Origin: Sulfurimonas sp. HSL-1716
GTDB taxonomy: Bacteria; Campylobacterota; Campylobacteria; Campylobacterales; Sulfurimonadaceae
NCBI RefSeq assembly: GCF_039645975.1
Contig: NZ_CP147918.1
Location: 1,178,001 to 1,242,000, forward strand
DNA: 64,000 bases
Direction: 5' to 3'
Below, one piece after another: positions 26,164-36,749 of this stretch (its first letter is position 1; every line of letters starts with the position of its first letter). The position numbers and the translations under genes were made by a program. Below the pieces are notes generated by a model. The model made no database searches. It was not told the origin of the DNA and was given only the letters and a program-made list of their open reading frames with translations.

Positions 26164-27555
26164 TTATTCTTTTGGGCTTATCATATCTTCTGCTACGACA
26201 TATTTGTCGAACTCTTCTGAAGTCAACAATCCCAAATTAACAGCTTCCTCTTTCAACGTTGTTCCGTTTTTATGAGCCGTTTTAGCTATTTTTGCAGCAT
26301 TTTCATAACCTATATGAGGATTAAGTGCCGTTACCAGCATCAACGAATCACGCAGATAGTGATCTATTTTTTCGACATTCGCTTCTATCCCGATCGCCGC
26401 ATTGTCGTTGAACGATACGATGGAATCAGCAAGAATTCTTGAAGATTGCAAGAAGTTGTACGCAATAACCGGTTTAAATACGTTTAGCTCGAAGTTTCCT
26501 TGGCTGGCCGCAAAACCGATAGTCGCATCATTACCCATGACTTGACAAGTAACCATAGTCACGGCTTCGCTTTGTGTCGGGTTTACTTTACCCGGCATGA
26601 TCGACGAACCAGGTTCGTTTTCAGGAATTGAAATTTCACCAAGACCGCAGCGAGGGCCTGAAGCCAGCCATCTGACATCATTGGCGATTTTCATCATATC
26701 TGCAGACAATGCTTTAAGTGCACCGTGAGCGTATACAAGAGCATCGTGAGAAGTGAGTGCATGGAACTTGTTTGGCGCAGTTATGAAATCATGTCCTGTT
26801 AACTCCGAAAGTTTTTTAGCAACACGCTCTCCAAGCTCTGGGTGAGCGTTTAGACCCGTACCTACTGCCGTTCCGCCGAGTGCAAGTTCACGTACAGGTT
26901 CCAAAGAATCTTTTATCATCTTCTCACATTTGTTAAGCATCTCTACCCAGCCGCTGATCTCTTGACCGAGAGTAAGCGGTGTAGCATCTTGAAGGTGGGT
27001 ACGCCCGATCTTCACGACACTGCTGAACTCTTCACTTTTTGCCTGAAGCGTTGCTTTTAGCTTTGCCACAGCAGGAAGTAAAAGCTCCTCAACAGATATG
27101 ACAGATGCTACATGCAGCGCTGTCGGATACGTATCGTTTGAACTTTGTGACTTATTGACATCGTCATTTGGATGAACCAATTTCTCTTTTCTGAAATCTC
27201 CGCCGAGTATCTCGGTAGCACGGTTTGCCAGAACTTCATTGTTATTCATATTGGACTGTGTGCCCGAACCTGTCTGCCATACGACAAGAGGATAATTTCC
27301 GTCAAGTTTGCCTGCAAGCATATCATCAGCCGCAGCTGCTATCGCATCCGCTTTTTTCGCGTCAAGTTTTCCGAGATCTTTGTTTACAAGAGCCACCGCT
27401 TTTTTAAGATAAGAAAATGCACGAGTAATCTCGTAAGGCATTTTCTCTTCACCTATCTTAAAATTTTCTACAGAACGTTGAGTCTGCGCACCCCAATAAG
27501 CGTCCAACGGGACAGATATCTCTCCCATTGTGTCTTTTTCAATACGTGTTGCCAT
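26164..27555 (-). CDS. fumC: Fumarate hydratase, class II
   Basis: FumC interconverts fumarate and malate without an iron-sulfur cluster. The 463-residue protein has [12 protein letters not shown] and the family signature [22 protein letters not shown] is also typical. The related aspartase is unlikely given the mdh neighbour and the overall fit. It lies five bases after mdh and 24 before sucC in the TCA operon. Confidence 0.95.
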   Translation of the reverse strand: MATRIEKDTMGEISVPLDAYWGAQTQRSVENFKIGEEKMPYEITRAFSYLKKAVALVNKDLGKLDAKKADAIAAAADDMLAGKLDGNYPLVVWQTGSGTQSNMNNNEVLANRATEILGGDFRKEKLVHPNDDVNKSQSSNDTYPTALHVASVISVEELLLPAVAKLKATLQAKSEEFSSVVKIGRTHLQDATPLTLGQEISGWVEMLNKCEKMIKDSLEPVRELALGGTAVGTGLNAHPELGERVAKKLSELTGHDFITAPNKFHALTSHDALVYAHGALKALSADMMKIANDVRWLASGPRCGLGEISIPENEPGSSIMPGKVNPTQSEAVTMVTCQVMGNDATIGFAASQGNFELNVFKPVIAYNFLQSSRILADSIVSFNDNAAIGIEANVEKIDHYLRDSLMLVTALNPHIGYENAAKIAKTAHKNGTTLKEEAVNLGLLTSEEFDKYVVAEDMISPKE

Positions 27556-27560
27556 TAAAA

Positions 27561-28517
27561 CTACTCTCCTTTAAAAAAATTATTTTGATTCAATGTATCG
27601 ATCAATGTTTGAACCGATGCACATGATCTGGCGAACATCTCCTGCTCTTTTTCATTCAAAGTCACTTCGATGATCTTTTCGGCACCGTTTGCACCAAGCA
27701 TTACCGGAACTCCGGACACGACATCGGCGTAACCGTACTCACCGTCCAGACATACGGCACACGGATGTATCTGTTTCGTGTCTTTTAAGATCGCATCGAC
27801 CATGATAGCGGTCGATTTTGCAGGAGCATAATAAGCAGATCCTGTTTTCAGATATCCTACGATCTCGGCACCGCCATGGCGTGTACGCTGTACGATCTCA
27901 TCTATCTCGATATCCGTAAGCACGTCTGTTAGAGGAACGCCTGCTACGGTAGAATAACGAGGAAGAGGAACCATGTCATCGCCGTGTCCGCCCATAACCG
28001 AAGCACGGATCTGCCCTCCTCCGTAGCCTAGTTTCTCTTGGATGAACGAAGCCATTCTCGAACTGTCAAGAATTCCGGCCATACCGATAACCCTGCTTCT
28101 GTCAAAACCGCTTTCTTTAAGTGCGACATACGTCATTGCATCCAGCGGGTTTGAAACCATGATTACAATGGCGTTAGGCGAATACTGGGCGATACCTTTT
28201 ATGACCTCTTTGGTTATATTCGCGTTTATCATCAAAAGATCGTCGCGGCTCATACCAGGCAAACGAGGGCTTCCAGCTGTCACTACCACGATATCGCAAT
28301 CGGTCAGATCGGACATATCGTCGGCCACCTTCACAACGGTATGGCTTCTCACAGCAGAAGCAGCCTGGCTCATATCCAGCGCTTTTCCTTTGGCAACATC
28401 TATTTTGTTGTCTCTTAATATGATCTCATGACAAGATCCAAGCATAGCAAGCGAATAAGCGACTGTAGCACCAACATTACCAGCACCGACAATACCGACT
28501 CTTTTTCCTTGATTCAT
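27561..28517 (-). CDS. mdh: Malate dehydrogenase (LDH-like type)
   Basis: The enzyme interconverts malate and oxaloacetate with NAD(H). From the ATG at 28517 (GAGGAGACC ribosome binding site) the protein has 318 residues. It shows the Rossmann motif [29 protein letters not shown] and the catalytic region [15 protein letters not shown]. It belongs to the lactate-dehydrogenase-like malate dehydrogenase group. A longer in-frame start at 28601 would translate the palindrome described at 28555-28620 and is unlikely. It is the first gene of the mdh-to-oorC operon. Confidence 0.95.
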   Translation of the reverse strand: MNQGKRVGIVGAGNVGATVAYSLAMLGSCHEIILRDNKIDVAKGKALDMSQAASAVRSHTVVKVADDMSDLTDCDIVVVTAGSPRLPGMSRDDLLMINANITKEVIKGIAQYSPNAIVIMVSNPLDAMTYVALKESGFDRSRVIGMAGILDSSRMASFIQEKLGYGGGQIRASVMGGHGDDMVPLPRYSTVAGVPLTDVLTDIEIDEIVQRTRHGGAEIVGYLKTGSAYYAPAKSTAIMVDAILKDTKQIHPCAVCLDGEYGYADVVSGVPVMLGANGAEKIIEVTLNEKEQEMFARSCASVQTLIDTLNQNNFFKGE

Positions 28518-28554
28518 GTTTTGGTCTCCTCTATTATTTATATAGTATTTAGTA

Positions 28555-28620
28555 TGACCTTTAAACAATATACTTAAGCAACTTGTGCGAGCACAAACCA
28601 TTTAAGTATAAAAAAGGTCA
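28555..28620 (-). promoter_or_regulatory. Nested dyad in the leader of the mdh/TCA operon
   Basis: Three concentric inverted repeats share one centre near 28589.5. They are TTGTGC/GCACAA (28583-28588, 28591-28596), TATACTTAA/TTAAGTATA (28569-28577, 28602-28610) and TGACCT/AGGTCA (28555-28560, 28615-28620). The inner two are symmetric, and the outermost is offset by four bases. It lies 38 bases before the mdh ATG. With the TATTAT -10 box at 28643-28638 it would fall within the transcript, so it may be an operator or a hairpin leader. Confidence 0.65.
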
Positions 28621-28637
28621 CATATTTCACAAGTCTT

Positions 28638-28646
28638 ATAATATCA
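28638..28646 (-). promoter_or_regulatory. Candidate extended -10 promoter for the TCA operon
   Basis: On the minus strand TGATATTAT (TGn followed by TATTAT) fits an extended -10. The transcript would begin near 28631 and have a leader of about 114 bases containing the nested dyad. This is a single-site reading and could be wrong. Confidence 0.4.
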
Positions 28647-28706
28647 CTAAGAACAATAAGTCTACTATAAGCAGAACAAAAGATTAATCAAACTTCTTTT
28701 TATGTT

Positions 28707-29651
28707 TCATTTTGTAGCATTATTGATGTTTTTTATGTGTGTAGAATAGTTACAACTAAAGACATGGCGATTGTTTTTTGCTTTTACAAAGTAGAGATAT
28801 GATGTTTTTGCGGGAAAAATTGCAGCTTTGATCGCTTCTATGCTTACATTACAAACAGGAGCATCCGGTATCCCTCTGTAAAGATATGTATTATAGGAAC
28901 TTTTGTCTGTCATAATACGCTTGTGTGTGATCTTGATATGCGAGTACTCACCGTAATTCAGACTTCCGTCCATTTGAAGCTTCATCCCCTTTTTGATACG
29001 GTTGTATATGACCGAACTCACCAAAGGCATCTCTTCGATCGAAGCCGCTTCTTTTTGGATAATGGAAGCAACTGTTACATATCGAAACCATCTGTCTTTA
29101 TCATATTTTCCGAAGATCTTAAAAGAAAGTTCTCTCATCTGTCTATCGGATGCTGCTAAAAGCGTTTTAATAAGATTCTCTTCACTGATTCCTATAGGCA
29201 GTTTATACGTATTTGGTACGAACTCTCCCTCTTTGTATTTGCTGTATCTGTCATAATATTTTTGTAGAAGTTCTCTGTCCAGCTTCAAACTCTCAGAAAG
29301 CTGGTTCAAAAATATGTATGTCGTCTCCCCCGGTATCAACGTCACATCTTCCGTCGCAGCTTTTGCGGTTGTGAGCCTATATAAAAAATCGGCGCGCGTC
29401 ACTTTCTCTGAGCCTATATATATCCATCCTTTTTGCGGAGATCCTAAAAATCTGAGTATCAAAGCATCCAACTTGGTTACGTTATAGTTTTGCCTTGAAA
29501 GCTGTGTTATAATTTTATCAATAGAGCCGCTTGGTATGTAGACTACTGTAGGGGTGACAACGATCATATTTAGGTAGTAGATGAACGAAATAAGCATAAC
29601 CAGCGCGATTTCAAAACTCCATTTCATAATAGTAAGTATATTTCTTTTCAT
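28707..29651 (-). CDS. mltG: Endolytic murein transglycosylase MltG
   Basis: MltG cuts nascent glycan strands at the inner membrane and sets glycan length. One N-terminal membrane helix (residues 12-31) precedes a YceG domain. The catalytic glutamate region is ASIIQKEAASIEEMP, followed by VIYNRIKKGMKLQMDGS and a PDAPVCNVS stretch. Length 314 is ordinary. The ATG at 29651 follows AGAGAAGAAAAT. Its first 71 bases overlap, antisense, the beginning of the AsmA-like gene on the plus strand. A 189-base gap separates it from mdh. Confidence 0.93.
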   Translation of the reverse strand: MKRNILTIMKWSFEIALVMLISFIYYLNMIVVTPTVVYIPSGSIDKIITQLSRQNYNVTKLDALILRFLGSPQKGWIYIGSEKVTRADFLYRLTTAKAATEDVTLIPGETTYIFLNQLSESLKLDRELLQKYYDRYSKYKEGEFVPNTYKLPIGISEENLIKTLLAASDRQMRELSFKIFGKYDKDRWFRYVTVASIIQKEAASIEEMPLVSSVIYNRIKKGMKLQMDGSLNYGEYSHIKITHKRIMTDKSSYNTYLYRGIPDAPVCNVSIEAIKAAIFPAKTSYLYFVKAKNNRHVFSCNYSTHIKNINNATK

Positions 29652-32600
29652 ATTTTCTTCTCTTTTTTTAACCGTTATATCGATTTATAATGGAATTGAA
29701 ATCGAGGCTTTGGACTTTACAAATCTCAATATAAAGAAATTATACATAAAATGGGATGAAAAACTTGTCATAACGGCCGACAAGATCGAAGTAAGAACTC
29801 ATACAAAACATGATACCGGTTTTAATTACAAAAAACGCCTAAAAAGCGTGATCTATGTTTTGAAGAATTCGAACGAGCTTTCCGATCTCATCGAACGAAT
29901 CGATATAAAAAAAATAGCTTTCAACGATATGGAAGCATCGTTTAAATATAAGATCGGCGATAAAGGGCATCTTACCCTTAACTCGAAAAAGATAGCGCTT
30001 CAATGCAAAATAGAAGCTGACAGCAAACACTCGCTTATAACTATCGAGCAGTTCCATAATAACTTGAAAAGTATCGCTTTAAAGGGAAAAATACTGATCG
30101 ACAATACACATGAAACATTGTCCGCAGATATAGATATGGATATATTCGATGATGCAAAACTAAGGTTATACGCCTACTCGAACAAAAAAGATTTTTTTTA
30201 TGCGCTTTATTCGGATAAAAAGATCAAAAACCTGCAAAAAATACTAAAACTCTTTCCAATACCTGCTTATGTAGACCCTTGGATCTATGATGCGATCAAA
30301 ATGAGCGATGCAAACCTGAAAAAATTCTACGGATATATGGAGTTCTCCAAACCAAGAAGTATAATCAAAAATATGTACGGAGATATCGATCTGTATGACG
30401 TTAATTACACTTTTGACAAAAGACTCGCACCCATAGTGACCACAAGTACGAATGTCGTTTTTAAAGACGGAATCCTCAATATATATCCTAAAAACGGAAC
30501 ATTTAACAGCCAAGATCTTAATAACAGTCATCTGGATATAGATCTCAATCCGAACAAAAATATTTTAACCGTTTATCTTAGAGATCATCTTTCATTAAAT
30601 GACGATATACTCTTTTTATTAAAAACCTACCATATCGATATTCCGTTTGTCCAGACGAGTTCAACGACAGATACGAATTTGGATATAGCGATAAAACTTG
30701 CAAACTTCAATGTCGACGTGAACGGTTCTTTTAAGATCGATGACGCGGATTTTTTATATAACGGATTGAATCTGCATGCATCAAAAGGCTTTTTAACTTT
30801 AAAAGGCTCTCATGTAGACGTAAAACAGTTGAAACTCTCCTATAAAGACTCGCTGCAATCGGATATATCTGGATATTTGAATCCGGCAAAACATCTTGGA
30901 GAGATCAATATAGCTGTCAACAAAGCGGATTTTTACTCAAAAAAATTGTATTTATCCTCCAAAACAAGCAAATTGAACCTGATATATAAAGCTTCTCCAA
31001 AAGGAGATAAGATAGATGTATCTCCATCATCCTGGTTTTACAAAAACGACAAGATTAAAGTGGACGGGTTTGATCTGAATTTTAACTTTGCCGCCCTCTT
31101 TGCCAGATTCTCCGCCGTACAGATATCACTTGAAGATAAACTCTATGCGTATCTCTCCGGCGATATGGATTTCAAAAGACTTCTTGCCGATATGAAGCTC
31201 GATATAGTCAAACTCGATTACAAGGGTTTGAAGCTTGATCAGACCGTGCTTCCTCTTTCTATAAAGTACGATAAAGAGCTGCAAGCAGGCACAGCTGCCA
31301 AAAGTTTATGGAAGATCAACAATCAAAAAGTCGTCTTGAGCCCTGCCCGATTAATTTACGATGGAGAATACCTAAAATCTATAAACAGTTTTATAAACTT
31401 TCAAAACAGGTTTGATACGAATTTCGACATAGTTTACGATATGAACAAAGAGACGGGGTACCTTTCTTTGAGCAATCTAAACGTAAAAAGCAGCTATCTG
31501 AAAAGATTTTTCAGCAAAAACGACACATACCATTTAAAGATCCTAAAGAACGATAAAGAAACAAAAATGTTTTTGGACAAATACGGTTTGGAGTTTAGTT
31601 TAAACACCGATGAGCAGTGGTCTTTAAAATGTAATGACATCGGCAAGATATATATGAACGTGCCGTACCTCAAAGACTACAATATAACCGAAGGAAACAT
31701 CGAGCTCTTTTCAGGCAAAACGGGTGATTTTACGTTTAGCGGCAAAATAAAATACCCCTACAAAATTCTCGTAAAAAACAATGTTCCTGTTGAAAATTAT
31801 TATTTTAACGGCGTATACAAGCCCGATGGCACGGAAATAAACGTAAACAACGATCTTGATATAAAAATAAAAAAAGATATAAAGATAAAATCAAGTGCAA
31901 TAGGATTTAATATACCCGAAATCATAAGACTCAGCAATAACCGCAAAATGGAAACGAACAGCACAAAAACGCCTCTGGTTACGCTTGAAGCCGATAAAAG
32001 CTATCTCTACTTGAAAGATAACAAAAAGATGCTCGCAGACCATCTGGAACTGCAATATCTCAACTCCGGAATAACGGCTCAGCTGAAATATAAAAACGGC
32101 AGTGCGGGATTCAATCTGAGCAGATACGGCATATTTTACCTCTACGGTTCGCATTTTAATGACAAGTTTATGAACGAACTCTTTTCAACGTCAAATTTTT
32201 ATAACGGTGATCTCTCTTTTACTTTTAACGGGGCATTTGATAACTTTTCCGGGATAATCGAGGTTAAAAAAACGATCTTGAAAGACTACAAAGTCTTAAA
32301 CAACGTGTTTGCATTTATAAACACTGTTCCCTCTCTGGTGACGTTCAATCTGCCGGATTACTCCAAAGACGGTCTGAACGTCGAGAACATGTATGTAGGC
32401 TTCACATCAAAAAAAGGCATTTATGATCTTAGCGATATCTCCTTGAACTCAAAAGAGATCAAGATCTACGGAAAAGGCACTTTAAACCTCAATACCGAAA
32501 ATCTTGATCTTGATCTAAACCTGAAAACAGATCTGGGTTCAAAAGCCTCGAAGATACCTTTGGTAGGATACATTCTCTTTGACAAAGACAGTATATCGAC

Positions 32601-32733
32601 ATCATTAAAAGTCACGGGGAATATGTATGATCCAAAAGTGAGCACCACGATAGCAAAAGATATAGTGATCGCGCCCTTAAATATAATAAAAAGGACGCTT
32701 CTGCTACCTATGGAGCTGCTCTCTCCGCAATAG
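29581..32733 (+). CDS. Large AsmA/YhdP-like envelope protein
   Basis: This 1050-residue protein has one N-terminal membrane anchor (about residues 14-34) and a long beta-rich periplasmic body. The C-terminal 250 residues have AsmA-type features: FNGAFDNFSGIIEVKKTILK, LNTENLDLDLNLKTDLGSK, VTGNMYDPKVSTT, and an ending in LLLPMELLSPQ. The family includes YhdP and TamB, which form bridges for phospholipid movement between membranes. That role is inference here. The start at 29581 follows TAGGTAGTAG, which lies inside mltG on the other strand. Its stop is only two bases from the stop of the converging permease gene. Confidence 0.8.
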   Translation: MNEISITSAISKLHFIIVSIFLFIFSSLFLTVISIYNGIEIEALDFTNLNIKKLYIKWDEKLVITADKIEVRTHTKHDTGFNYKKRLKSVIYVLKNSNELSDLIERIDIKKIAFNDMEASFKYKIGDKGHLTLNSKKIALQCKIEADSKHSLITIEQFHNNLKSIALKGKILIDNTHETLSADIDMDIFDDAKLRLYAYSNKKDFFYALYSDKKIKNLQKILKLFPIPAYVDPWIYDAIKMSDANLKKFYGYMEFSKPRSIIKNMYGDIDLYDVNYTFDKRLAPIVTTSTNVVFKDGILNIYPKNGTFNSQDLNNSHLDIDLNPNKNILTVYLRDHLSLNDDILFLLKTYHIDIPFVQTSSTTDTNLDIAIKLANFNVDVNGSFKIDDADFLYNGLNLHASKGFLTLKGSHVDVKQLKLSYKDSLQSDISGYLNPAKHLGEINIAVNKADFYSKKLYLSSKTSKLNLIYKASPKGDKIDVSPSSWFYKNDKIKVDGFDLNFNFAALFARFSAVQISLEDKLYAYLSGDMDFKRLLADMKLDIVKLDYKGLKLDQTVLPLSIKYDKELQAGTAAKSLWKINNQKVVLSPARLIYDGEYLKSINSFINFQNRFDTNFDIVYDMNKETGYLSLSNLNVKSSYLKRFFSKNDTYHLKILKNDKETKMFLDKYGLEFSLNTDEQWSLKCNDIGKIYMNVPYLKDYNITEGNIELFSGKTGDFTFSGKIKYPYKILVKNNVPVENYYFNGVYKPDGTEINVNNDLDIKIKKDIKIKSSAIGFNIPEIIRLSNNRKMETNSTKTPLVTLEADKSYLYLKDNKKMLADHLELQYLNSGITAQLKYKNGSAGFNLSRYGIFYLYGSHFNDKFMNELFSTSNFYNGDLSFTFNGAFDNFSGIIEVKKTILKDYKVLNNVFAFINTVPSLVTFNLPDYSKDGLNVENMYVGFTSKKGIYDLSDISLNSKEIKIYGKGTLNLNTENLDLDLNLKTDLGSKASKIPLVGYILFDKDSISTSLKVTGNMYDPKVSTTIAKDIVIAPLNIIKRTLLLPMELLSPQ

Positions 32734-32735
32734 TT

Positions 32736-33938
32736 TTATTCGTTTCTAAGAACCGTAAGAATATCCACTTCACTTGCTTTTTTCGCCGGATAATAAGAGG
32801 AAAGGATTACAATGAAAAATGCACCGAAAACGATCAGCGAAAAATCGATTGTACTAAGATCAAGAGGAAGCGTCGTTGTCGGATACACGTCTTTTGGAAG
32901 ATGAACGATATCAAAATTGCTGAGTATCCAGATACCGCTCAGCCCCAAAACTATACCCGCTAAGATACCGCCTATTCCGATAACGATGCCAAGATACAAG
33001 AATATCTTTTTTATCTGGGCTTTCGATGCTCCTAAAGAGAGCAGCAGCGCGATTTCCGCACGTCTGTTCATAACAGTCATAAGCAGGGAGGATATGATAT
33101 TGATAGATGCAATCAGGATCAAAAGCATCAAAACAATGAAAAGTGAGCTTTTTTCCATCTCCAAAGCGGCAAAGAAATTTACGTTATCCTGCCACCATCC
33201 TTTGACGACAACCGAATCGGGAAGCATTTTTTTGATCCTGAGGATATCTTTATGCGGATTGTCGGAAAAGACATGGATACCGTCATACTGGTTTGAAGGG
33301 ATACCAAGGACCCTTTGCAAAGAGGTCATATCGGTATAGCTGTAAGCTTTATCGTATGCTATCAGTCCCGAATCAAAGAACTCCTTTACTTTAAACCTTT
33401 TTACTTTCGGCGTGATCGAGAGTCCACCCGGTTCGACTTCAGTAAAGATATACATCAGCTTGTCCTCTTTATGTATCTGAAACTCGTCTTTTAACGACTT
33501 TCCGATGACGACGCTGAATTTTGGGTAGTTGTAATCTTTTATCGCTTTGTTCAATATGCTGTTGACTTTCGCCTCGGCTTTAAAATCGACTCCGAAGATA
33601 TACCCTCCTTCAAGTTTCGGACCGTTTCTCGTAAGGACCGAGGACATAACATAGGGACTGAACTTCAATTTCGGAAAATCGTTTACAAGCGTGGTCAAAA
33701 GATATTCATCCACGGAACCGTAAAATTTCGGAAGTATCGTAAGAGGATAGTTCATAACGGTGAGCTTGTTTTTAAACTCTTTATCAAAACCGTTCATAAG
33801 TGCCATGGCGATGATCAAAACCATGACGCCGAGGGTTATCCCCAAAAAGGCAAGAAGCGCTGATAAAAAGATAAACGGCTGCTCTTTGTCAAAACGCAAA
33901 AAGCGTTTTACAAGATACGGGACTATGTTTTTATTCAA
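32736..33938 (-). CDS. LolC/LolE-type lipoprotein-releasing ABC permease
   Basis: The protein of about 400 residues has an N-terminal membrane helix, a periplasmic MacB-like domain, and three C-terminal helices in an FtsX fold ([19 protein letters not shown] onward). This matches the permease that releases lipoproteins from the inner membrane to LolA. Campylobacterota usually have one such protein in place of LolC plus LolE. I favour a TTG start at 33938, in a TTGA overlap with the secA stop and following AAAAAGGTG, rather than the ATG-less extension into secA up to 33980. The LolD ATPase is not in the window. Confidence 0.87.
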   Translation of the reverse strand: MNKNIVPYLVKRFLRFDKEQPFIFLSALLAFLGITLGVMVLIIAMALMNGFDKEFKNKLTVMNYPLTILPKFYGSVDEYLLTTLVNDFPKLKFSPYVMSSVLTRNGPKLEGGYIFGVDFKAEAKVNSILNKAIKDYNYPKFSVVIGKSLKDEFQIHKEDKLMYIFTEVEPGGLSITPKVKRFKVKEFFDSGLIAYDKAYSYTDMTSLQRVLGIPSNQYDGIHVFSDNPHKDILRIKKMLPDSVVVKGWWQDNVNFFAALEMEKSSLFIVLMLLILIASINIISSLLMTVMNRRAEIALLLSLGASKAQIKKIFLYLGIVIGIGGILAGIVLGLSGIWILSNFDIVHLPKDVYPTTTLPLDLSTIDFSLIVFGAFFIVILSSYYPAKKASEVDILTVLRNE

Positions 33939-36508
33939 GAAGCAAATACACCTTTTTTTGGACCGCTTTTGCCGCAGCATTGCTTATATTTTTTACCGCT
34001 TCCACAAGGACAAGGATCGTTTCTCGCTATCTTTTTTTCTCCGTTTAGATCGTCGTCGTCATGCAGATTAAGCATCATCTGTGTCTCTTCCTGTTTTCTT
34101 TCGATCTCTTGACGGCGGGCAAATTCTGCCGCTTCTTCTTCAGGCGATCTTAATTGAAATTGAATAATATGAAGCGTTTTTATAGTATTGTATTTCATAT
34201 TTTCCACCAGCTCGCTAAAGAGATTAAAACTCTCCTTCTTGTACTCGACCAGCGGGTCTTTTTGATTGTATGCGCGAAGACGGATACCCGTTTTCATATT
34301 ATCCATCGTATAGAGATGTTCTCTCCATGCGGTATCGAGAGTCTTCAAGTAGAACTCTCTTTCGATATCGCCTTTCAATTCTTCGTCTATAACGCTCATT
34401 TTATCGTCATATGATTTTTTAACGGCGTCATATACAGCGGTGTATAACTCATCGTACTCCAGATCTTTTAAAGTGTCTGTCTGCAGGTCAAAGTTTATCT
34501 CCTCTTTTAACACAAGAGAAAGTTTTTCAAGATTGAAATCATCGGATGAACCGCCGTTGAAGATATCGCAGCCTAAAAGCAGGCTCGTGATATACTCCTC
34601 TCTTATCAAATCTACCTTCTTGGATATATCATACTCTGGATTTAAAAGCTCATTTCTGAACTTATAAATGATCTTTCGTTGTTCATTCGCGACATCATCA
34701 TACTCAACGATCTGTTTACGTCCCTCATAGTGAAGGTTTTCGACTTTTTTCTGCGCTTTTTCAACGGCACGCGTGACCATTTTCGATTCAATATACTCGC
34801 CGTCTTCGACACCGAGTCTTTCCATAATGGATTTGATCTTGTCCGAACCGAAGATACGCAGAAGATTATCTTCAAGAGAAAGATAAAACTGTGTCGTTCC
34901 CGGATCACCCTGACGTCCTGAACGGCCTCTGAGCTGATTATCTATACGGCGGTTCTCATGTCTTTCCGTACCGATGATATACAAACCTCCAAGGCTTTTT
35001 ACTTCGTCGTTCACCTTGATATCGACACCGCGCCCCGCCATGTTCGTAGCGATGGTAATCGCGCCCTTTTCTCCTGCGAATTTAATGATTTCGCCCTCTT
35101 GCGCGTGGTTTTTTGCATTTAACACGGTATGGGCTATCTTCTCTTTTTTCAAGAGTTCATGCAGTTTTTCCGATTTTTCGATCGATGCAGTACCGATAAG
35201 GACGGGCTGTCCGTTTTTTGAAAGTTCTTTGACTTTTTCTATGACCGCATTAAACTTTTCGGTTTCCGTTTTATAGATAAGGTCATTGAGGTCTTGACGC
35301 TCTACGGGAATGTTTGTCGGGATAGAGACGACATCGAGATTGTAGATCTGAGCAAATTCCGTAGCTTCCGTTTGTGCCGTACCCGTCATTCCCGAGAGCT
35401 TATCGTACATCCTGAAGTAGTTTTGAAACGTAATATCGGCCAAAGTTTGTGTTTCCTCTTTGATCTCTACGCCCTCTTTCGCCTCTAACGCCTGATGCAG
35501 ACCTTCTGAGAATCTGCGTCCTTCGCTAAGACGTCCCGTGAACTCATCGACTATGACGATCTCACCGTCATTAACGACGTAATCGACATCGACTTCAAAG
35601 AGATAATTTGCTTTTAAGGCCTGATCAAGGTGGTGCGAAAGAGTAGAGTTTTCCACACCGTAAAGGTTTTCCACGCCGAAAAGCTCTTCGGCTTTGGTGA
35701 TCCCCTCTTCGGTGATAAGTATGACCCTGTCTTTTTCATCTACCGTAAAATGATCCTCTCTTGTCATTTTTAGAGCGACTTCGTTTGCTTTTTTGTATGC
35801 ATCCAAGGTTCTGTTTACGGGGCCTGAAATGATGAGCGGCGTTCTGGCTTCATCTATGAGGATCGAATCGACTTCATCGACTATAACAAAATGGTGCCCG
35901 CGCTGAACCATATGCTCTTTTAAATAGCTCATATTATCGCGCAGATAATCAAATCCGAACTCGTTGTTCGTTCCGTATGTAATATCGGCTTCATACTGTC
36001 TGCGTTTCTCTTCGGGATCGGGCATAGTCTCTAAGACGGTACCTACACTGTAACCCAAAAATTCGTAAAGCGGACCCATCTCCGTTGCATCGCGTTTTGC
36101 GAGGTAATCATTTACCGTCACAAGATGCACGCCTCTGCCCGTCATCGCATTTAAAATGATCGGAAGCGTCGCTACGAGCGTTTTACCCTCACCCGTCTTC
36201 ATCTCGGCAATTCTGCCCTCATGCAGGGCCATTCCACCTACCAGCTGGACATCGTAGTGTCTCATGTTCAGTGCTCTAACGGCTGCTTCTCTCGTTATCG
36301 CAAAGGAGTGTTCCAAAACATCATCTAAACTTTTATTATCTTCTATAACAGATCTTTTCAATTCGGCAAACGAGCTTTTAAGCTCATCGTCACTCATATT
36401 TTTATAATATTGTTCTAAACTGTTTATTTTATTGACACGCTTTTTATACTTTTTCAGCTCTCTGTCATTTTTAGTACCAAGTATCTTACCCATGAATGCT
36501 TGTAGCAT
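33935..36508 (-). CDS. secA: Preprotein translocase ATPase SecA
   Basis: SecA drives proteins through SecYEG. The 857-residue protein has Walker [15 protein letters not shown], the DEAD-like [34 protein letters not shown] and [11 protein letters not shown] motifs. It ends in a SEC-C zinc motif [13 protein letters not shown], which binds SecB or ribosomes in other bacteria. I chose ATG 36508 ([11 protein letters not shown]), which has AAGG upstream and matches family starts, over 36535. The permease gene overlaps its stop. Confidence 0.96.
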   Translation of the reverse strand: MLQAFMGKILGTKNDRELKKYKKRVNKINSLEQYYKNMSDDELKSSFAELKRSVIEDNKSLDDVLEHSFAITREAAVRALNMRHYDVQLVGGMALHEGRIAEMKTGEGKTLVATLPIILNAMTGRGVHLVTVNDYLAKRDATEMGPLYEFLGYSVGTVLETMPDPEEKRRQYEADITYGTNNEFGFDYLRDNMSYLKEHMVQRGHHFVIVDEVDSILIDEARTPLIISGPVNRTLDAYKKANEVALKMTREDHFTVDEKDRVILITEEGITKAEELFGVENLYGVENSTLSHHLDQALKANYLFEVDVDYVVNDGEIVIVDEFTGRLSEGRRFSEGLHQALEAKEGVEIKEETQTLADITFQNYFRMYDKLSGMTGTAQTEATEFAQIYNLDVVSIPTNIPVERQDLNDLIYKTETEKFNAVIEKVKELSKNGQPVLIGTASIEKSEKLHELLKKEKIAHTVLNAKNHAQEGEIIKFAGEKGAITIATNMAGRGVDIKVNDEVKSLGGLYIIGTERHENRRIDNQLRGRSGRQGDPGTTQFYLSLEDNLLRIFGSDKIKSIMERLGVEDGEYIESKMVTRAVEKAQKKVENLHYEGRKQIVEYDDVANEQRKIIYKFRNELLNPEYDISKKVDLIREEYITSLLLGCDIFNGGSSDDFNLEKLSLVLKEEINFDLQTDTLKDLEYDELYTAVYDAVKKSYDDKMSVIDEELKGDIEREFYLKTLDTAWREHLYTMDNMKTGIRLRAYNQKDPLVEYKKESFNLFSELVENMKYNTIKTLHIIQFQLRSPEEEAAEFARRQEIERKQEETQMMLNLHDDDDLNGEKKIARNDPCPCGSGKKYKQCCGKSGPKKGVFAS

Positions 36509-36531
36509 TTGAAACCTTGTTTTGAAATTTT

Positions 36532-36696
36532 TCAATTATATCGCACGAAAGATATATTTTCGCTAAATAGCCCAAAACACGCTTTCAAATAGAACGGTTT
36601 TAAAACTATGTCGTGAAATAGTAATATAAAAAAACAAATAGCCAAAGAAAATCCGCTAAATATCTCAAACTCGTCATTCTCTTTGATATACGGCAT
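36532..36696 (-). CDS. Possible small membrane protein upstream of secA
   Basis: A 54-residue frame begins [13 protein letters not shown] and has one hydrophobic stretch ([16 protein letters not shown]), with codon use resembling the neighbours. It ends 24 bases before the secA ATG. The ribosome binding site is weak: AGGTG lies about 14 bases upstream. It could be a genuine leader gene for secA or simply the secA leader. I do not recognise a family. Confidence 0.3.
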   Translation of the reverse strand: MPYIKENDEFEIFSGFSLAICFFILLFHDIVLKPFYLKACFGLFSENISFVRYN

Positions 36697-36720
36697 TGAC
36701 TTATTAAACACCTCATTGGT

Positions 36721-36726
36721 TATAAT
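36721..36726 (+). promoter_or_regulatory. Probable -10 box for lolA
   Basis: TATAAT lies 24 bases before the lolA ATG, with a TTGGAGAG ribosome binding site at 36740-36747. The short leader fits a sigma-70 promoter. Confidence 0.5.
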
Positions 36727-36749
36727 TATGCAAAAAAAATTGGAGAGAT

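Noticed and set aside
28518-28601. N-terminal extension of malate dehydrogenase from 28601
   Set aside because: The extra 28 residues translate the palindromic leader, and the ATG at 28517 has a strong ribosome binding site and the normal family start.
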